DNA of 64,000 nt from assembly GCA_016125505.1 (NCBI GenBank), contig WGLP01000003.1, forward strand, positions 186,001 through 250,000, written 5' to 3'. This DNA is from Gammaproteobacteria bacterium. GTDB lineage: Bacteria > Pseudomonadota > Gammaproteobacteria > UBA6429 > Thiohalophilaceae. This document shows, in pieces, positions 26,130 through 35,820 of this stretch. Position 1 is the first letter of the stretch. Each line of letters starts with the position of its first letter. Both the position numbers and the translations under genes were made by a program. A model generated the notes under the pieces. It had not been told where the DNA came from. It saw nothing but the letters and a program-made list of their open reading frames with translations, and searched no databases.

Positions 26130-29100
26130 ATGAATATGCCGTTGAAACCCAAGGTCTCCAGACGCACGCTAATCCTGCACTTTGTTGCCATTTTTCTCGC
26201 GATCGTCGGCATCATCACCCTCGCCTTCGGGTATTACACCTATCAGCGGTTTCAATTGCACCAGGACTCGCAGCAACATGCCGAATCCCTGCGGCTCAAT
26301 CTGGCCAGCAAAATCATCGCACGCAATCTGCAGCAACTGGTCATCGACCTGCGGCTGCTGACGGAATCGCAACATCTGCGGGAATATCTCGACAATCCCG
26401 GACCACAAAACACCGTCAGGCTGCAGAATGACTTCATCAATCTTTCCATGCAGACACGGGTCTATGACCAAATCCGTTATATCGACCGGCAGGGGCACGA
26501 ACGCATCCGCATCAATTACAACAATGGCGACCCCCGGATCGTCGCCAACGAGAAACTCCAGGATAAATCCGATCGCTACTATTTCCGGGACACGATACAA
26601 CTGACGACCGATCAGATCTACATGTCGCCACTGGATCTGAACGTGGAAAACGGCAAACTGGAACTTCCGTATAAACCCGTGATACGGGTTGCCACCCCGC
26701 TCAAACACCCGCAACATTCGCAACTAGACGGCGTTCTGGTTTTAAATTATCTGGCGAGCCGTTTACTTGTGCGCTTTGAGGAGATCATGACCGAAAGCTG
26801 GGGCAGCCCCATGCTGCTTAACCCGGAGGGATTCTGGATCTACAGCGCACGGCATGAAGACGAATGGGGCTTCATGCTCGGAAATAACAGCAGCTTTGCC
26901 ACGCGCTATCCACTCGCCTGGAGCGCCATGCAAAACACACCGTCCGGTGCCGTCAACACCGTGGAGGGCCTGTTTACTTACCTCAAGTTGTCACCCAATC
27001 AGTTCGCCGGTGTTCCCGGCAATGCGCGTACCGAGCCAATGGCCTGGTGGCTGGTCAGCCATGTTGCGCCTGAGCAGCTGAGTTACTCCCTCTGGAAAGA
27101 AACACAGACGCACCCTGTCATGTCGCTCCTGATTTTGCTTATGAGTATGTCGCTTAGCGGCACCCTGGCCTGGCTGCGTGCGAATAATATTGAAAAGACC
27201 CATTCATTGACCATCAGCCGCGCGCGCTACCGCAACCTGTTCGAAAACATGGCGGAAGGCTATGCCTTGCAGGAAGCCGTGTACGACTCCGCGGGTAACG
27301 TCCATGATTTTCGCTACCTGGAGATCAATCCCGCATTTGAACGTATTCTCGGGCTCAGACGCGAGGAGGTGATTGGCAAGACGATATCCGCCCTCTTACC
27401 CGATGTCGAAGCGTATTGGCTCGAAATATTTACACGCGTGGCCACGACAGGAAAGGCGGCACGGCTTGAGCAGTACAGCGGCAGCTTTGACCGGTATTTT
27501 GAAATCATAGCGGCCAGTCCCGATCAAGGTCTGGTAGCGATACTTTTTTCCGATGTCAGCGAACGCAAACGCGCGGAAGAAACCCAACGCCAGGCGGCGA
27601 CTGTCTTCAACAATACCATGGAGGCCATCATGATTACCGATGCCGAAGAGCGCATCGTCATGGTGAATCAGGCCTACACCAAGATTACCGGCTATACCGC
27701 GGAGGAAGTCATCGGCAAGACGCCGCGCACGCATCACTCCGGCAAACACGACAAGACGTTTTACCGGTTACTCTGGGATAAATTACTCGCAAACGGGCAA
27801 TGGCAGGGTGAGATCTGGAATCTGCGCAAGAACGGTGAAGACTTTCCAGCCTGGGAAAATATCAGCGTCGTCCGTAACGAGCAGGGTGAGATCACTAACT
27901 ATGTGTCGGTATTCTCGGACATCAGTTCGATCAAGCTGACCGAGGCCCGGCTCAGCCAGCTCGCGCATCAGGATTACCTGACGGGGCTGGCCAACCGCAT
28001 GGCCTTCAATCTCAACCTGGAAAAGGCCCTGGAACGCGCCCAGCGCCACCGGCATAAGGTCGCCCTGCTGTTTCTCGACCTGGACCGGTTTAAATTGATT
28101 AATGACACGCTGGGTCACGAGGCGGGCGATCAAATGCTGAAGATCATCGGCCAGCGGCTCAGGCAAAGCGTGCGTGCCGAGGACATGGTCGCCCGCCTCG
28201 GCGGCGATGAGTTTACCATCGTCCTGGAAGAGATCATGAACAACGATGGCGCCGCCGGTTTCGCACGCAAGGTCATCCGTGCCGTAGCCGAACCCCTGCA
28301 GATAAAGGATCAGGAGATTGTGATCACCACCAGCATCGGTCTCAGTATCTACCCCGATGATGCGACCACCGCCACCGATCTGGCCAAGGCCGCGGATACC
28401 GCCATGTATCGGGCCAAGGCGCGCGGCCGCAATACCTTTGAGTTCTATACCAGCGAATTGACAGATAATGCCCTTCAACACCTGTCGACCGAAAACAGTC
28501 TGCGCCAGGCGCTGGCGCGCGATGAGCTGCAACTTTTTTATCAGCCGCAGCTTGAAGTCGCTACCGGCAGCCTGTGCGGTGTCGAGGCGCTGCTGCGCTG
28601 GAATCATCCGGAACTCGGACTCCTGCTGCCGGATCAATTCATCAAGATCGCGGAAGAGAGCCAGTTAATCGATTTAATCGGTAATTGGGTCATCAGGACG
28701 GTCTGTGCCCAGGTACGCGATTGGCGTAACGCAGGTTTGCCAAAACTGCGCATCGCCATCAATTTGTCGCCACGGCAGATCATGTATGACAGCACAGTTG
28801 ATACACTTCAGCAGGCGCTGACACAATACAATTTAAGCACGGAGGATCTCCTGATTGAGCTGGAGATCACGGAACACGTATTACAGTCATACGAACAGAT
28901 CAGCGAACCCCTGCGGCGATTGCGCAAACTCGGCGTTCGTATCGCTATTGATGACTTCGGTACCGGCTATTCCTCGCTGAGTCATCTTACGCAGCTGCCC
29001 ATCGACACACTCAAGATCGACCGACTGTTCCTGCGCGATATCCCGAAGGATGCCCACAACACCGCGATTACGTCCGCGATCATTTCCATGGGTCACAGCC

Positions 29101-29282
29101 TGGGTATGCGTGTGATTGCAGAAGGCATAGAGAATCATGAACAATGGCAATTCCTGCAGCAACACGCCTGCGATGAGGCGCAAGGCTTTCTCTTCAGCGC
29201 GGCGGTCCCGCCGGCACAATTGCTGGACATGCTGCGCGAAGGCCGCCTTGCCACAATGCCCGCTGCTTTCTATGATAAATAG
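26130..29282 (+). CDS. membrane PAS-GGDEF-EAL cyclic-di-GMP protein
   Basis: 1050 residues from ATG 26130 (MNMPLKPKVSRRT); a TTG 39 bp upstream extends the frame but adds nothing recognisable. Membrane helix (about 13-37), periplasmic Cache-like sensor (about 45-330), second helix (about 342-362), PAS 1 (about 375-490), PAS 2 (about 495-615), GGDEF domain with intact RLGGDEF (GGDEF at 691-695), and EAL domain with intact E819-A-L plus DDFGTGYSSL. Both catalytic motifs are complete, so both cyclase and phosphodiesterase activity are possible, with the balance set by the sensor. It stands alone, but ComFB, a likely c-di-nucleotide receptor, is encoded 9 kb away. Confidence 0.92.
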   Translation: MNMPLKPKVSRRTLILHFVAIFLAIVGIITLAFGYYTYQRFQLHQDSQQHAESLRLNLASKIIARNLQQLVIDLRLLTESQHLREYLDNPGPQNTVRLQNDFINLSMQTRVYDQIRYIDRQGHERIRINYNNGDPRIVANEKLQDKSDRYYFRDTIQLTTDQIYMSPLDLNVENGKLELPYKPVIRVATPLKHPQHSQLDGVLVLNYLASRLLVRFEEIMTESWGSPMLLNPEGFWIYSARHEDEWGFMLGNNSSFATRYPLAWSAMQNTPSGAVNTVEGLFTYLKLSPNQFAGVPGNARTEPMAWWLVSHVAPEQLSYSLWKETQTHPVMSLLILLMSMSLSGTLAWLRANNIEKTHSLTISRARYRNLFENMAEGYALQEAVYDSAGNVHDFRYLEINPAFERILGLRREEVIGKTISALLPDVEAYWLEIFTRVATTGKAARLEQYSGSFDRYFEIIAASPDQGLVAILFSDVSERKRAEETQRQAATVFNNTMEAIMITDAEERIVMVNQAYTKITGYTAEEVIGKTPRTHHSGKHDKTFYRLLWDKLLANGQWQGEIWNLRKNGEDFPAWENISVVRNEQGEITNYVSVFSDISSIKLTEARLSQLAHQDYLTGLANRMAFNLNLEKALERAQRHRHKVALLFLDLDRFKLINDTLGHEAGDQMLKIIGQRLRQSVRAEDMVARLGGDEFTIVLEEIMNNDGAAGFARKVIRAVAEPLQIKDQEIVITTSIGLSIYPDDATTATDLAKAADTAMYRAKARGRNTFEFYTSELTDNALQHLSTENSLRQALARDELQLFYQPQLEVATGSLCGVEALLRWNHPELGLLLPDQFIKIAEESQLIDLIGNWVIRTVCAQVRDWRNAGLPKLRIAINLSPRQIMYDSTVDTLQQALTQYNLSTEDLLIELEITEHVLQSYEQISEPLRRLRKLGVRIAIDDFGTGYSSLSHLTQLPIDTLKIDRLFLRDIPKDAHNTAITSAIISMGHSLGMRVIAEGIENHEQWQFLQQHACDEAQGFLFSAAVPPAQLLDMLREGRLATMPAAFYDK

Positions 29283-29363
29283 ATGCAATTAAAGGACGCT
29301 TGCTGCCGGAATTCACAATCCGGTCAACGGGCAATGCACACCATTCATTCAGGGAGGTACTCG

Positions 29364-29687
29364 ATGGTCAGACTCATCCTGCCCGTGGCGCTTTTTGTCT
29401 GCGTCGAGATGGCCAGCGCCGGAAACGCTGTCGGCCGCGTCGGTGCCATCACCGTTGCCAATGACAGTCACGCCGTCCTGTTTCAGCTCGATCGGGAGAT
29501 CGATAACACGCCGCGCTGCAATGAATCCAAACGCTTTTCCATCCATTTGCAAAAGCCCGGCGGCATGGCCGCGTACATGGCCCTGCTCTCGGCCAAGCAA
29601 CACGGCTATACCGTCCTGATCGAAGGCCTGAACAACTGCGCCAACGAATGGAAATCAGAAGACGTGAAGACCATCATCCTTGACTGA
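29364..29687 (+). CDS. small secreted protein with two cysteines
   Basis: 107 residues from ATG 29364, which has an excellent ribosome site AGGGAGGT six bases upstream; the longer frame from 29283 has none. Signal peptide MVRLILPVALFVCVEMASA, then about 88 residues with the pattern GRVGAITVANDSHAVLFQL, TPRCNESKRFSI and GLNNCANEWKSEDVKTIIL. The two mature cysteines could form a disulfide. The layout recalls small OB-like exported domains common in gammaproteobacteria; no function is known. It lies alone between the c-di-GMP gene and nifJ. Confidence 0.7.
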   Translation: MVRLILPVALFVCVEMASAGNAVGRVGAITVANDSHAVLFQLDREIDNTPRCNESKRFSIHLQKPGGMAAYMALLSAKQHGYTVLIEGLNNCANEWKSEDVKTIILD

Positions 29688-29829
29688 CGCTTTGCCATTC
29701 CCATCGTCCCGCCCGGACATTTTCTGCGTAATTTCAGCCCCGTCCTGATCCGGATCAAGTCGCGCCCCCGCGCATAACCCTATATATGTTTTATAGTTTT
29801 GGCTTGTCACTCTGGGGCAGGAGGTCTCC

Positions 29830-32800
29830 GTGACCGCAGCACACACCCTCACCATCGACGGCAATCAGGCGGCGGCCATGATCGCCCACCTCACCAACGA
29901 GGTCATTGCCATTTATCCGATTACGCCGGCCTCACCCATGGGGGAATGGGCCGATGAATGGTCCGCGCGCGGGCAACCCAACCTGTGGGGCACCGTACCG
30001 CAGGTCATCGAAATGCAGAGCGAGGCCGGTGCCGCCGGCGCAATCCACGGCGCCTTGCAGGCGGGTGCGCTCACCACCACCTTCACCGCCTCGCAGGGAT
30101 TGCTCTTGATGATCCCGAATATGTACAAGATCGCCGGCGAACTGACACCGACGGTGTTTCACATCGCGGCGCGCTCCATCGCCTGTCAGGCGTTATCCAT
30201 CTTTGGCGATCACAGCGACGTGATGGCCACGCGCGCCACCGGCTTCGCCATGCTCGCCTCGAATTGTCCGCAGGAGGTCATGGACCTTGCCCTGATCTCT
30301 CAGGCCGCGACACTGGAGGCGCGCGTACCGATTCTGCATTTCTTCGACGGCTTCCGCACCTCGCACGAAGTCTCGAAGATCTTTACCATCGATCCCGACA
30401 CGGTCAGCGCCATGTTGAATACCGAGGCGATGGCGGCGCATCGCCAGCGCGGCCTGTCGCCGGAGCATCCTGTGTTGCGCGGCAGTTCGCAAAACCCCGA
30501 TATCTATTTTCAGGCGCGCGAGACGGTGAATCCGTATTACACGAACATGCCCGGCATCGTGCAGCAGGTCATGGATCGCTTTGCCACGCACACGGGGCGT
30601 CAGTATCGACTGTTTGACTACGTCGGTGATCCACAGGCCGAACGCGTGCTGATCCTGATGGGTTCCGGCGCCGAGGCCGCGCAGGAAACGGTCGAGTACC
30701 TGCAGCGCCAGGGCGAGAAGGTCGGTCTGATCAAGGTCCGGCTGTTCCGGCCGTTTGCCCCGGAGGCCCTGCTGGCCGCACTGCCCGCCGCCACGCAGAA
30801 GATCGCCGTGCTCGACCGCACCAAGGAACCGGGTGCCGATGGCGAACCTTTATATAAGGATGTGCTCGCGGCCATCGCCCGCCAGTACTGCAGCGGCGAG
30901 TGTCAGTTCGGCAAAATGCCCATCGTCGTCGGCGGCCGCTACGGTCTGTCGTCCAAGGAATTCACGCCGGGCATGATCAAGGCGGTGTTTGACGAACTCC
31001 AGCAGGCGCAACCGAAAAACCATTTCACCATCGGCATCCACGATGATGTCAGTCATACCTCGCTGGACTGGGATACCGCGTTTCGCACCGATGCCCAGGC
31101 CGATGCGTTTCAGGCGATGTTCTACGGCCTTGGCAGTGACGGTACCGTCAGCGCCAACAAGAACAGCATCAAGATCATCGGCGAGAGCACCGAGCTCTAT
31201 GCGCAGGGCTATTTTGTCTATGACTCGAAAAAATCCGGCGCGGTGACGGTCTCGCACCTGCGCTTTGGTCCCAAGCCGATCCACGCCAGTTATTTGATCG
31301 GCGACAACGACGCGAATTTTGTCGCCTGCCATCAACCGATCTTTCTCGAACGCTATGACATGCTGGACAAGGCCCGGCAGGGTGCCGTGTTCCTGCTCAA
31401 CTCGCTGGCCGCGCCCGACAAGGTCTGGGACACGCTGCCGCAGAAGATGCAGCAGCAAATCCTCGACAAACAGATCAGGATGTACACCATCGATGCCTAC
31501 GACGTTGCCAATCACACCGGCATGGGCAAGCGCATCAACACCGTGATGCAGACCTGTTTCTTTGCCATCTCCGGGATCCTGCCACGCGAGGAAGCCATCG
31601 CCTCTATCAAGCAGGCGGTGGAAAAGACCTATGGTAAAAAAGGCCGCCGCATTGTCGAACAGAATTTCAAGGCGATCGATCACACCCTCAATTGCCTGCA
31701 TGAAGTCACGCTACCCGGCAGGACAAGCAGCCAGTGGAATGTGCATCTGCCGTTTGGTGAAGAGGCACCAGCGTTCGTGCACAAGGTCACCGGCGAGATC
31801 ATTGCCGGCCGCGGCGATCAGGTGCCGGTCAGCCTGTTGCCCGCCGATGGTACGTTCCCGCTGGGTACCGCCGCCTATGAAAAGCGCAACCTGGCGCTGG
31901 AGATCCCGGTGCTGGAAACCGATCTGTGCACGCAGTGCGGCAAGTGTCCGCTGGTGTGTCCGCACGCCGCCATTCGCAGCAAGATCGTCGCCGCCTCCGA
32001 TCTGGCCGATGCGCCGGCCAGTTTCAAACACATGCCGATGCTGGGTAAGGATTTTCCCGCCGGACTGCACATCATGTATCAGGTCGCGCCGGAAGATTGC
32101 ACCGGTTGCGGTCTGTGCGCGGACATCTGCCCCATTCGCGATAAATCCAATGTCAGCCGCAAGGCACTGAACATGGCAGCGCAACCGCCGTTGCGTGAAC
32201 AGGAACGTCTTAACTGGGAGTACTTCCTCAAACTGCCCGAGTACGATCGCACGCAACTGAAGACCGGCACCATCAAGGGCGCCATGGTCATGCAGCCCCT
32301 GTTTGAATTTTCCGGCGCCTGTGTCGGTTGCGGCGAGACGCCGTACATTCGTCTGGCAACACAACTGTTCGGCGACCGCATGGTCATTGCCAACGCCACC
32401 GGTTGTTCGTCCATTTACGGCGGCAATCTGCCCACCACACCCTACACCACCAACCCGGAGGGCCGCGGCCCGGCGTGGAACAATTCACTGTTTGAAGACA
32501 ACGCCGAGTTTGGCCTGGGCATACGCGTCGCCATGGACAAACACCGCGAACAGGCGCGTGAATTGTTGAGCCGTTTGCGCGAGCAGCTCGACGGCGCACT
32601 GGTTGACGCGATCCTCAACGCCGACGAACACGATGAAGCCGGCATTCATGAACAACGCCAGCGCGTACAGCAGTTACGCGAAGAGTTGAACAGGCTTGCG
32701 ACGCCGCAGGCAAAACACTTGCTGGAACTGGCCGACAATCTTTGCCGCAGGAGTGTCTGGATCATCGGCGGTGACGGCTGGGCCTACGACATTGGCTACG

Positions 32801-33456
32801 GCGGCCTCGATCACGTGCTGGCCTCCGGCCGCAATGTGAATATCCTGGTCCTGGATACCGAGGTGTATTCCAATACCGGCGGCCAGACCTCCAAGGCCAC
32901 CCCGCGCGGTGCCGTCGCCAAGTTTTCTTCCGGCGGCAAACCGACGGCGAAAAAAGACCTGGCCCTGCTGGCCATGGACTATGCCAATGTGTATGTCGCA
33001 CACGTGGCCTACGGTGCCAAGGATATTCAAACCCTGCGCGCCTTCCTGGAGGCCGAGGCGCACACCGGCCCGTCGCTGATCATTGCCTATTCTCCCTGTA
33101 TCGCCCACGGTGTGGACCTGTCCTACAATCATCGCCAGCAGGACCTTGCCGTGCGCAGCGGCCACTGGCCCCTGTTCCGGTTTGACCCGGCGCGCATTGC
33201 CGAAGGCAACAATCCCCTGCACCTGGATTCGCCGGCGCCCAGTATTCCCTATCGCGAATTCATCCAGAGCGAGACACGCTTTAATATGTTGTGGCACACT
33301 CATCCCAAGGATGCCGAACGGTTTCTGGCACAGGCGCAGCGCGAAGTGACACACCGTTATCACTATTACAAGCAACTGTCCGAACTGGCCTGGGACGACA
33401 CTGTCAGCGTTGCCGCGACCAAGGCCAGGCTGGCCAATGAACAAACGGAGTCTTGA
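29830..33456 (+). CDS. nifJ: pyruvate:ferredoxin (flavodoxin) oxidoreductase
   Basis: 1208 residues, the single-chain form. Converts pyruvate and CoA to acetyl-CoA and CO2 with ferredoxin or flavodoxin as acceptor, and is oxygen-sensitive in most organisms. Domains: pyrimidine/domain I (about 1-250, IYPITPASPMGEWADEW), transketolase-C-like (260-400), gamma (420-650), two 4Fe-4S motifs (Cys700-703-706-710 and 757-760-763-767), then the TPP domain (about 800-1150: GCSSIYGGNLPTTPY, GGDGWAYDIGYGGLDHV, NTGGQTSKATPRGAVAKF). Cysteines in GACVGCGET bind the third cluster. GTG start with AGGAGGT upstream. The next gene starts 2 bp after the stop. Confidence 0.96.
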   Translation: MTAAHTLTIDGNQAAAMIAHLTNEVIAIYPITPASPMGEWADEWSARGQPNLWGTVPQVIEMQSEAGAAGAIHGALQAGALTTTFTASQGLLLMIPNMYKIAGELTPTVFHIAARSIACQALSIFGDHSDVMATRATGFAMLASNCPQEVMDLALISQAATLEARVPILHFFDGFRTSHEVSKIFTIDPDTVSAMLNTEAMAAHRQRGLSPEHPVLRGSSQNPDIYFQARETVNPYYTNMPGIVQQVMDRFATHTGRQYRLFDYVGDPQAERVLILMGSGAEAAQETVEYLQRQGEKVGLIKVRLFRPFAPEALLAALPAATQKIAVLDRTKEPGADGEPLYKDVLAAIARQYCSGECQFGKMPIVVGGRYGLSSKEFTPGMIKAVFDELQQAQPKNHFTIGIHDDVSHTSLDWDTAFRTDAQADAFQAMFYGLGSDGTVSANKNSIKIIGESTELYAQGYFVYDSKKSGAVTVSHLRFGPKPIHASYLIGDNDANFVACHQPIFLERYDMLDKARQGAVFLLNSLAAPDKVWDTLPQKMQQQILDKQIRMYTIDAYDVANHTGMGKRINTVMQTCFFAISGILPREEAIASIKQAVEKTYGKKGRRIVEQNFKAIDHTLNCLHEVTLPGRTSSQWNVHLPFGEEAPAFVHKVTGEIIAGRGDQVPVSLLPADGTFPLGTAAYEKRNLALEIPVLETDLCTQCGKCPLVCPHAAIRSKIVAASDLADAPASFKHMPMLGKDFPAGLHIMYQVAPEDCTGCGLCADICPIRDKSNVSRKALNMAAQPPLREQERLNWEYFLKLPEYDRTQLKTGTIKGAMVMQPLFEFSGACVGCGETPYIRLATQLFGDRMVIANATGCSSIYGGNLPTTPYTTNPEGRGPAWNNSLFEDNAEFGLGIRVAMDKHREQARELLSRLREQLDGALVDAILNADEHDEAGIHEQRQRVQQLREELNRLATPQAKHLLELADNLCRRSVWIIGGDGWAYDIGYGGLDHVLASGRNVNILVLDTEVYSNTGGQTSKATPRGAVAKFSSGGKPTAKKDLALLAMDYANVYVAHVAYGAKDIQTLRAFLEAEAHTGPSLIIAYSPCIAHGVDLSYNHRQQDLAVRSGHWPLFRFDPARIAEGNNPLHLDSPAPSIPYREFIQSETRFNMLWHTHPKDAERFLAQAQREVTHRYHYYKQLSELAWDDTVSVAATKARLANEQTES

Positions 33457-33458
33457 TC

Positions 33459-34472
33459 ATGGTGGATATCACGAGCGAGTACCTCGGGCTCAAACTAAAG
33501 AATCCACTGGTGCCTTCCGCCTCGCCGCTGAGCGCCAACCTGGACAGCGCCCGCCGCCTGGAAGATGCCGGTGCCGCCGCGCTGGTCATGCATTCCCTGT
33601 TCGAGGAAAAGATCGAATACGAGAACAGCCACCTGGAACGCTTCTTTCACCAGCAGTCCCTTGGCCATGGTGAGGCCGAGAGCTTTCATCCGGTACCGGA
33701 TGACTACCGGACTTACCAGGATGATTACCTGGAACACCTGCGCAAACTGAAATCGACACTGGACATCCCCGTGATCGCCAGTCTCAATGGAATCACCAAT
33801 GGCGGCTGGATCGAGTACGGAAAACTGTTGCAGGAGGCCGGTGCCGATGCCTTGGAACTGAATGTGTACTATCTGGCGGCCAATCATGAAGAGACCGCAC
33901 AGGAAGTCGAACAGCGTTACGTGGAAATCCTGCACGCACTTAAGGGACACGTAACGATCCCCATTACCATGAAACTCTCGCCGCACTTCAGCGCCCTGGT
34001 CAACATGGTCAGGCAACTCGAACTGGCGGGCGCCCGGGGCGTGGCCTTGTTCAACCGGTTTTACCAGCCCGATATCGATCTCGACACACTGCGCGTGGAA
34101 CCGAAGCTGGAGCTGTCGACCTCGGCGGAATCCCTGTTGCGCATTCGCTGGACCGCGATTCTTTATGGCCAGACCCGCTGTAACATTGCCGTCACGGGCG
34201 GGTTGCGCACGTATAAAGATGTGTTGAAGGCCCTGTTTGCCGGTGCGGATGTCACGCATCTTTGCAGCACCCTGCTGCAAAGCGGGCCCGAGTATCTGGG
34301 CAGGATTTTGCAACAAATGAGCGAATGGCTGGACAGCAACGAATACGCGTCGATCAGCCAGCTCAAGGGCAGCGTCAGCCAGCAACACGCCATCGACCCT
34401 GCCGCCTTCGAGCGTGCCAATTACATCAATGTCCTCGACAGCTATACCCACCCGCGAGGTGTTTTGCGCTAA
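33459..34472 (+). CDS. dihydroorotate-dehydrogenase-like flavoprotein beside nifJ
   Basis: 337 residues, FMN-binding TIM barrel of the DHOD family: LKNPLVPSASPLSANLDSAR, VIASLNGITNGGWIEYGK, ALELNVYYLAAN, ITMKLSPHFS and the phosphate-binding AVTGGLRTYKDVLKALFAGAD. The residues that bind orotate in true PyrD are not clearly kept, and this subtype commonly follows nifJ in bacteria, so it probably hands electrons to or from the PFOR system or acts on another substrate (inference). ATG 33459 follows the nifJ stop by 2 bp (TTG 33453 also possible); the two are one operon. Confidence 0.82.
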   Translation: MVDITSEYLGLKLKNPLVPSASPLSANLDSARRLEDAGAAALVMHSLFEEKIEYENSHLERFFHQQSLGHGEAESFHPVPDDYRTYQDDYLEHLRKLKSTLDIPVIASLNGITNGGWIEYGKLLQEAGADALELNVYYLAANHEETAQEVEQRYVEILHALKGHVTIPITMKLSPHFSALVNMVRQLELAGARGVALFNRFYQPDIDLDTLRVEPKLELSTSAESLLRIRWTAILYGQTRCNIAVTGGLRTYKDVLKALFAGADVTHLCSTLLQSGPEYLGRILQQMSEWLDSNEYASISQLKGSVSQQHAIDPAAFERANYINVLDSYTHPRGVLR

Positions 34473-34514
34473 CAACAGGATTTCGTTTTTATCACAACAA
34501 AAAGGAGCCAGGGT

Positions 34515-34970
34515 ATGTTCAAAGAGTTCAAGGAATTTGCAATGCGCGGCAATGTTGTCGATATGGCCGTCGGGATTATCATCGGCGGCGCCTTCGGCAC
34601 CATTGTCAAAAGTCTGGTGACGGATGTCCTGATGCCGCCGCTGGGTCTCCTGCTGGGGGGCGTGGACTTTTCCGATCTGTTTATCACGCTCAAGGAAGGC
34701 AGCGCCGCCGGTCCGTATGCAACACTGGCCGCCGCCAAGGGCGCGGGCGCCGTTACCCTGAGTTACGGTGTGTTTATCAATGCCATCATCAGTTTTTTGA
34801 TCGTGGCCTTTGCCGTGTTTCTGCTGATCAAGGGGATTAACCAATTGCAACGCAAGAAAGAGGCGCCGCCGGCGGAACCGACGACCAAGGAATGCCCGTA
34901 CTGCGCCTCCTCGATCCCCATCAAGGCCACGCGTTGTCCGAATTGCACCTCGGAACTGGGACGTGCATGA
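34515..34970 (+). CDS. mscL: large-conductance mechanosensitive channel with C-terminal zinc ribbon
   Basis: 151 residues. Standard MscL: amphipathic N-terminus [20 protein letters not shown], pore helix [24 protein letters not shown], second helix [21 protein letters not shown]. It opens under membrane tension to release solutes during hypo-osmotic shock. Unlike the E. coli protein it ends in a zinc ribbon, [18 protein letters not shown] (about 128-145), on the cytoplasmic side, which may stabilise the helical bundle or bind a partner. Ribosome site AAAAGGAG. Start follows the DHOD-like gene by 42 bp. Confidence 0.95.
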   Translation: MFKEFKEFAMRGNVVDMAVGIIIGGAFGTIVKSLVTDVLMPPLGLLLGGVDFSDLFITLKEGSAAGPYATLAAAKGAGAVTLSYGVFINAIISFLIVAFAVFLLIKGINQLQRKKEAPPAEPTTKECPYCASSIPIKATRCPNCTSELGRA

Positions 34971-34997
34971 ATGAACGATACTGGCGCGTGCTTGTCG

Positions 34998-35003
34998 TAT
35001 AAT
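34998..35003 (+). promoter_or_regulatory. possible -10 element before the methyltransferase gene
   Basis: A perfect TATAAT in the 80-bp gap between mscL and the next gene, 48 bp before its GTG start. No good -35 hexamer is found at the right spacing, so this is only a candidate. Confidence 0.35.
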
Positions 35004-35050
35004 GGATACGGCAAGACGCGCCGGTACGACTTTTATAGCGGGGATGTATT

Positions 35051-35659
35051 GTGTGGGATGAACGTTACAATGATGATGACTATGTTTACGGTACGACACC
35101 GAACAGTTTTCTCGCCAGCGTTATCGATCGTATTCAACACAAGCATACCCATGTCCATCCCTGTAAGGTCCTGAGCCTGGGTGAGGGTGAAGGCCGCAAC
35201 GCCGTTTTCCTCGCCGAGCACGGTTGTATCGTCACTGCCGTCGATTCCTCTCGCGTTGGCCTGAGCAAGGCGGAAAAACTCGCCAAGGCCCGCGGCGTGG
35301 TACTCAAGATCCTGCATAGCGATCTGGCGCACCTGGAAATCGAAACGGCGGGCTGGGACGCCATCGTTTCCATCTTCTGTCACGTACCCTCACAATTGCG
35401 CAAGGCACTGCATCGTAAAGTTGTCGCTGGCCTGCGTCCCGGCGGTGTCTTCGTGCTGGAGGCCTATACGCCGTCGCAACTGGCCCTCAAGACCGGCGGG
35501 CCGCAGGATGCGGACATGACCATGACACTCGCGCAACTGGAAAAAGAACTGGACGGTCTGGTCTTCGAACACGCGCAGGAACTGGAGCGCGAAGTGGTCG
35601 AAGGCAAGTTACACACCGGACTGGGTGCCGTCGTCCAGATCATTGCACGCAAGCCGTGA
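35051..35659 (+). CDS. class I SAM-dependent methyltransferase (TehB-like)
   Basis: 202 residues. Start GTG 35051 after GGGGATGTATT. MWDERYNDDDYVYGTTPNSFL at the N-terminus and the SAM loop VLSLGEGEGRNAVFLAEHG (about 40-58), acidic VTAVDSS, and ILHSDLAHLEIETAGWDAIVSIF are typical of the small TehB/thiopurine-type methyltransferases found in many gammaproteobacteria. The N-terminal W-D-x-R-Y pattern is close to tellurite-resistance TehB relatives, but the substrate cannot be deduced. Confidence 0.82.
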   Translation: MWDERYNDDDYVYGTTPNSFLASVIDRIQHKHTHVHPCKVLSLGEGEGRNAVFLAEHGCIVTAVDSSRVGLSKAEKLAKARGVVLKILHSDLAHLEIETAGWDAIVSIFCHVPSQLRKALHRKVVAGLRPGGVFVLEAYTPSQLALKTGGPQDADMTMTLAQLEKELDGLVFEHAQELEREVVEGKLHTGLGAVVQIIARKP

Positions 35660-35691
35660 GTGTGTTGCCATAGATCATATTGCAATCGTGT

Positions 35692-35790
35692 GTCATTCCG
35701 GGCACGCCTTCGGCGCGACCCGGAATCCAGTGTCTTTATTGAAAAAGCCGCTGGATTCCGGATACGCGCTCACGCACGTTCCGGAATGAC
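35692..35790. repeat. intergenic inverted repeat (GTCATTCCGG type)
   Basis: 99-bp nested dyad between the methyltransferase and GFA genes: outer arms GTCATTCCGG (35692-35701) / CCGGAATGAC (35781-35790), inner arms CCGGAATCCAG (35720-35730) / CTGGATTCCGG (35751-35761). The strings are those of a common dispersed intergenic repeat of proteobacteria (CATTCCGG...GGAATCCAG). It has no coding capacity and could act as a bidirectional terminator; a non-autonomous mobile origin is inferred. Confidence 0.8.
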
Positions 35791-35820
35791 GATCTTTTCG
35801 AATTCAACGAGGACATAATC

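Noticed and set aside
33495..35099. 534-codon minus-strand ORF opposite the DHOD-like and mscL genes
   Set aside because: It is antisense to two genes with clear family motifs; its composition follows the reverse of their codons and no family is recognisable.
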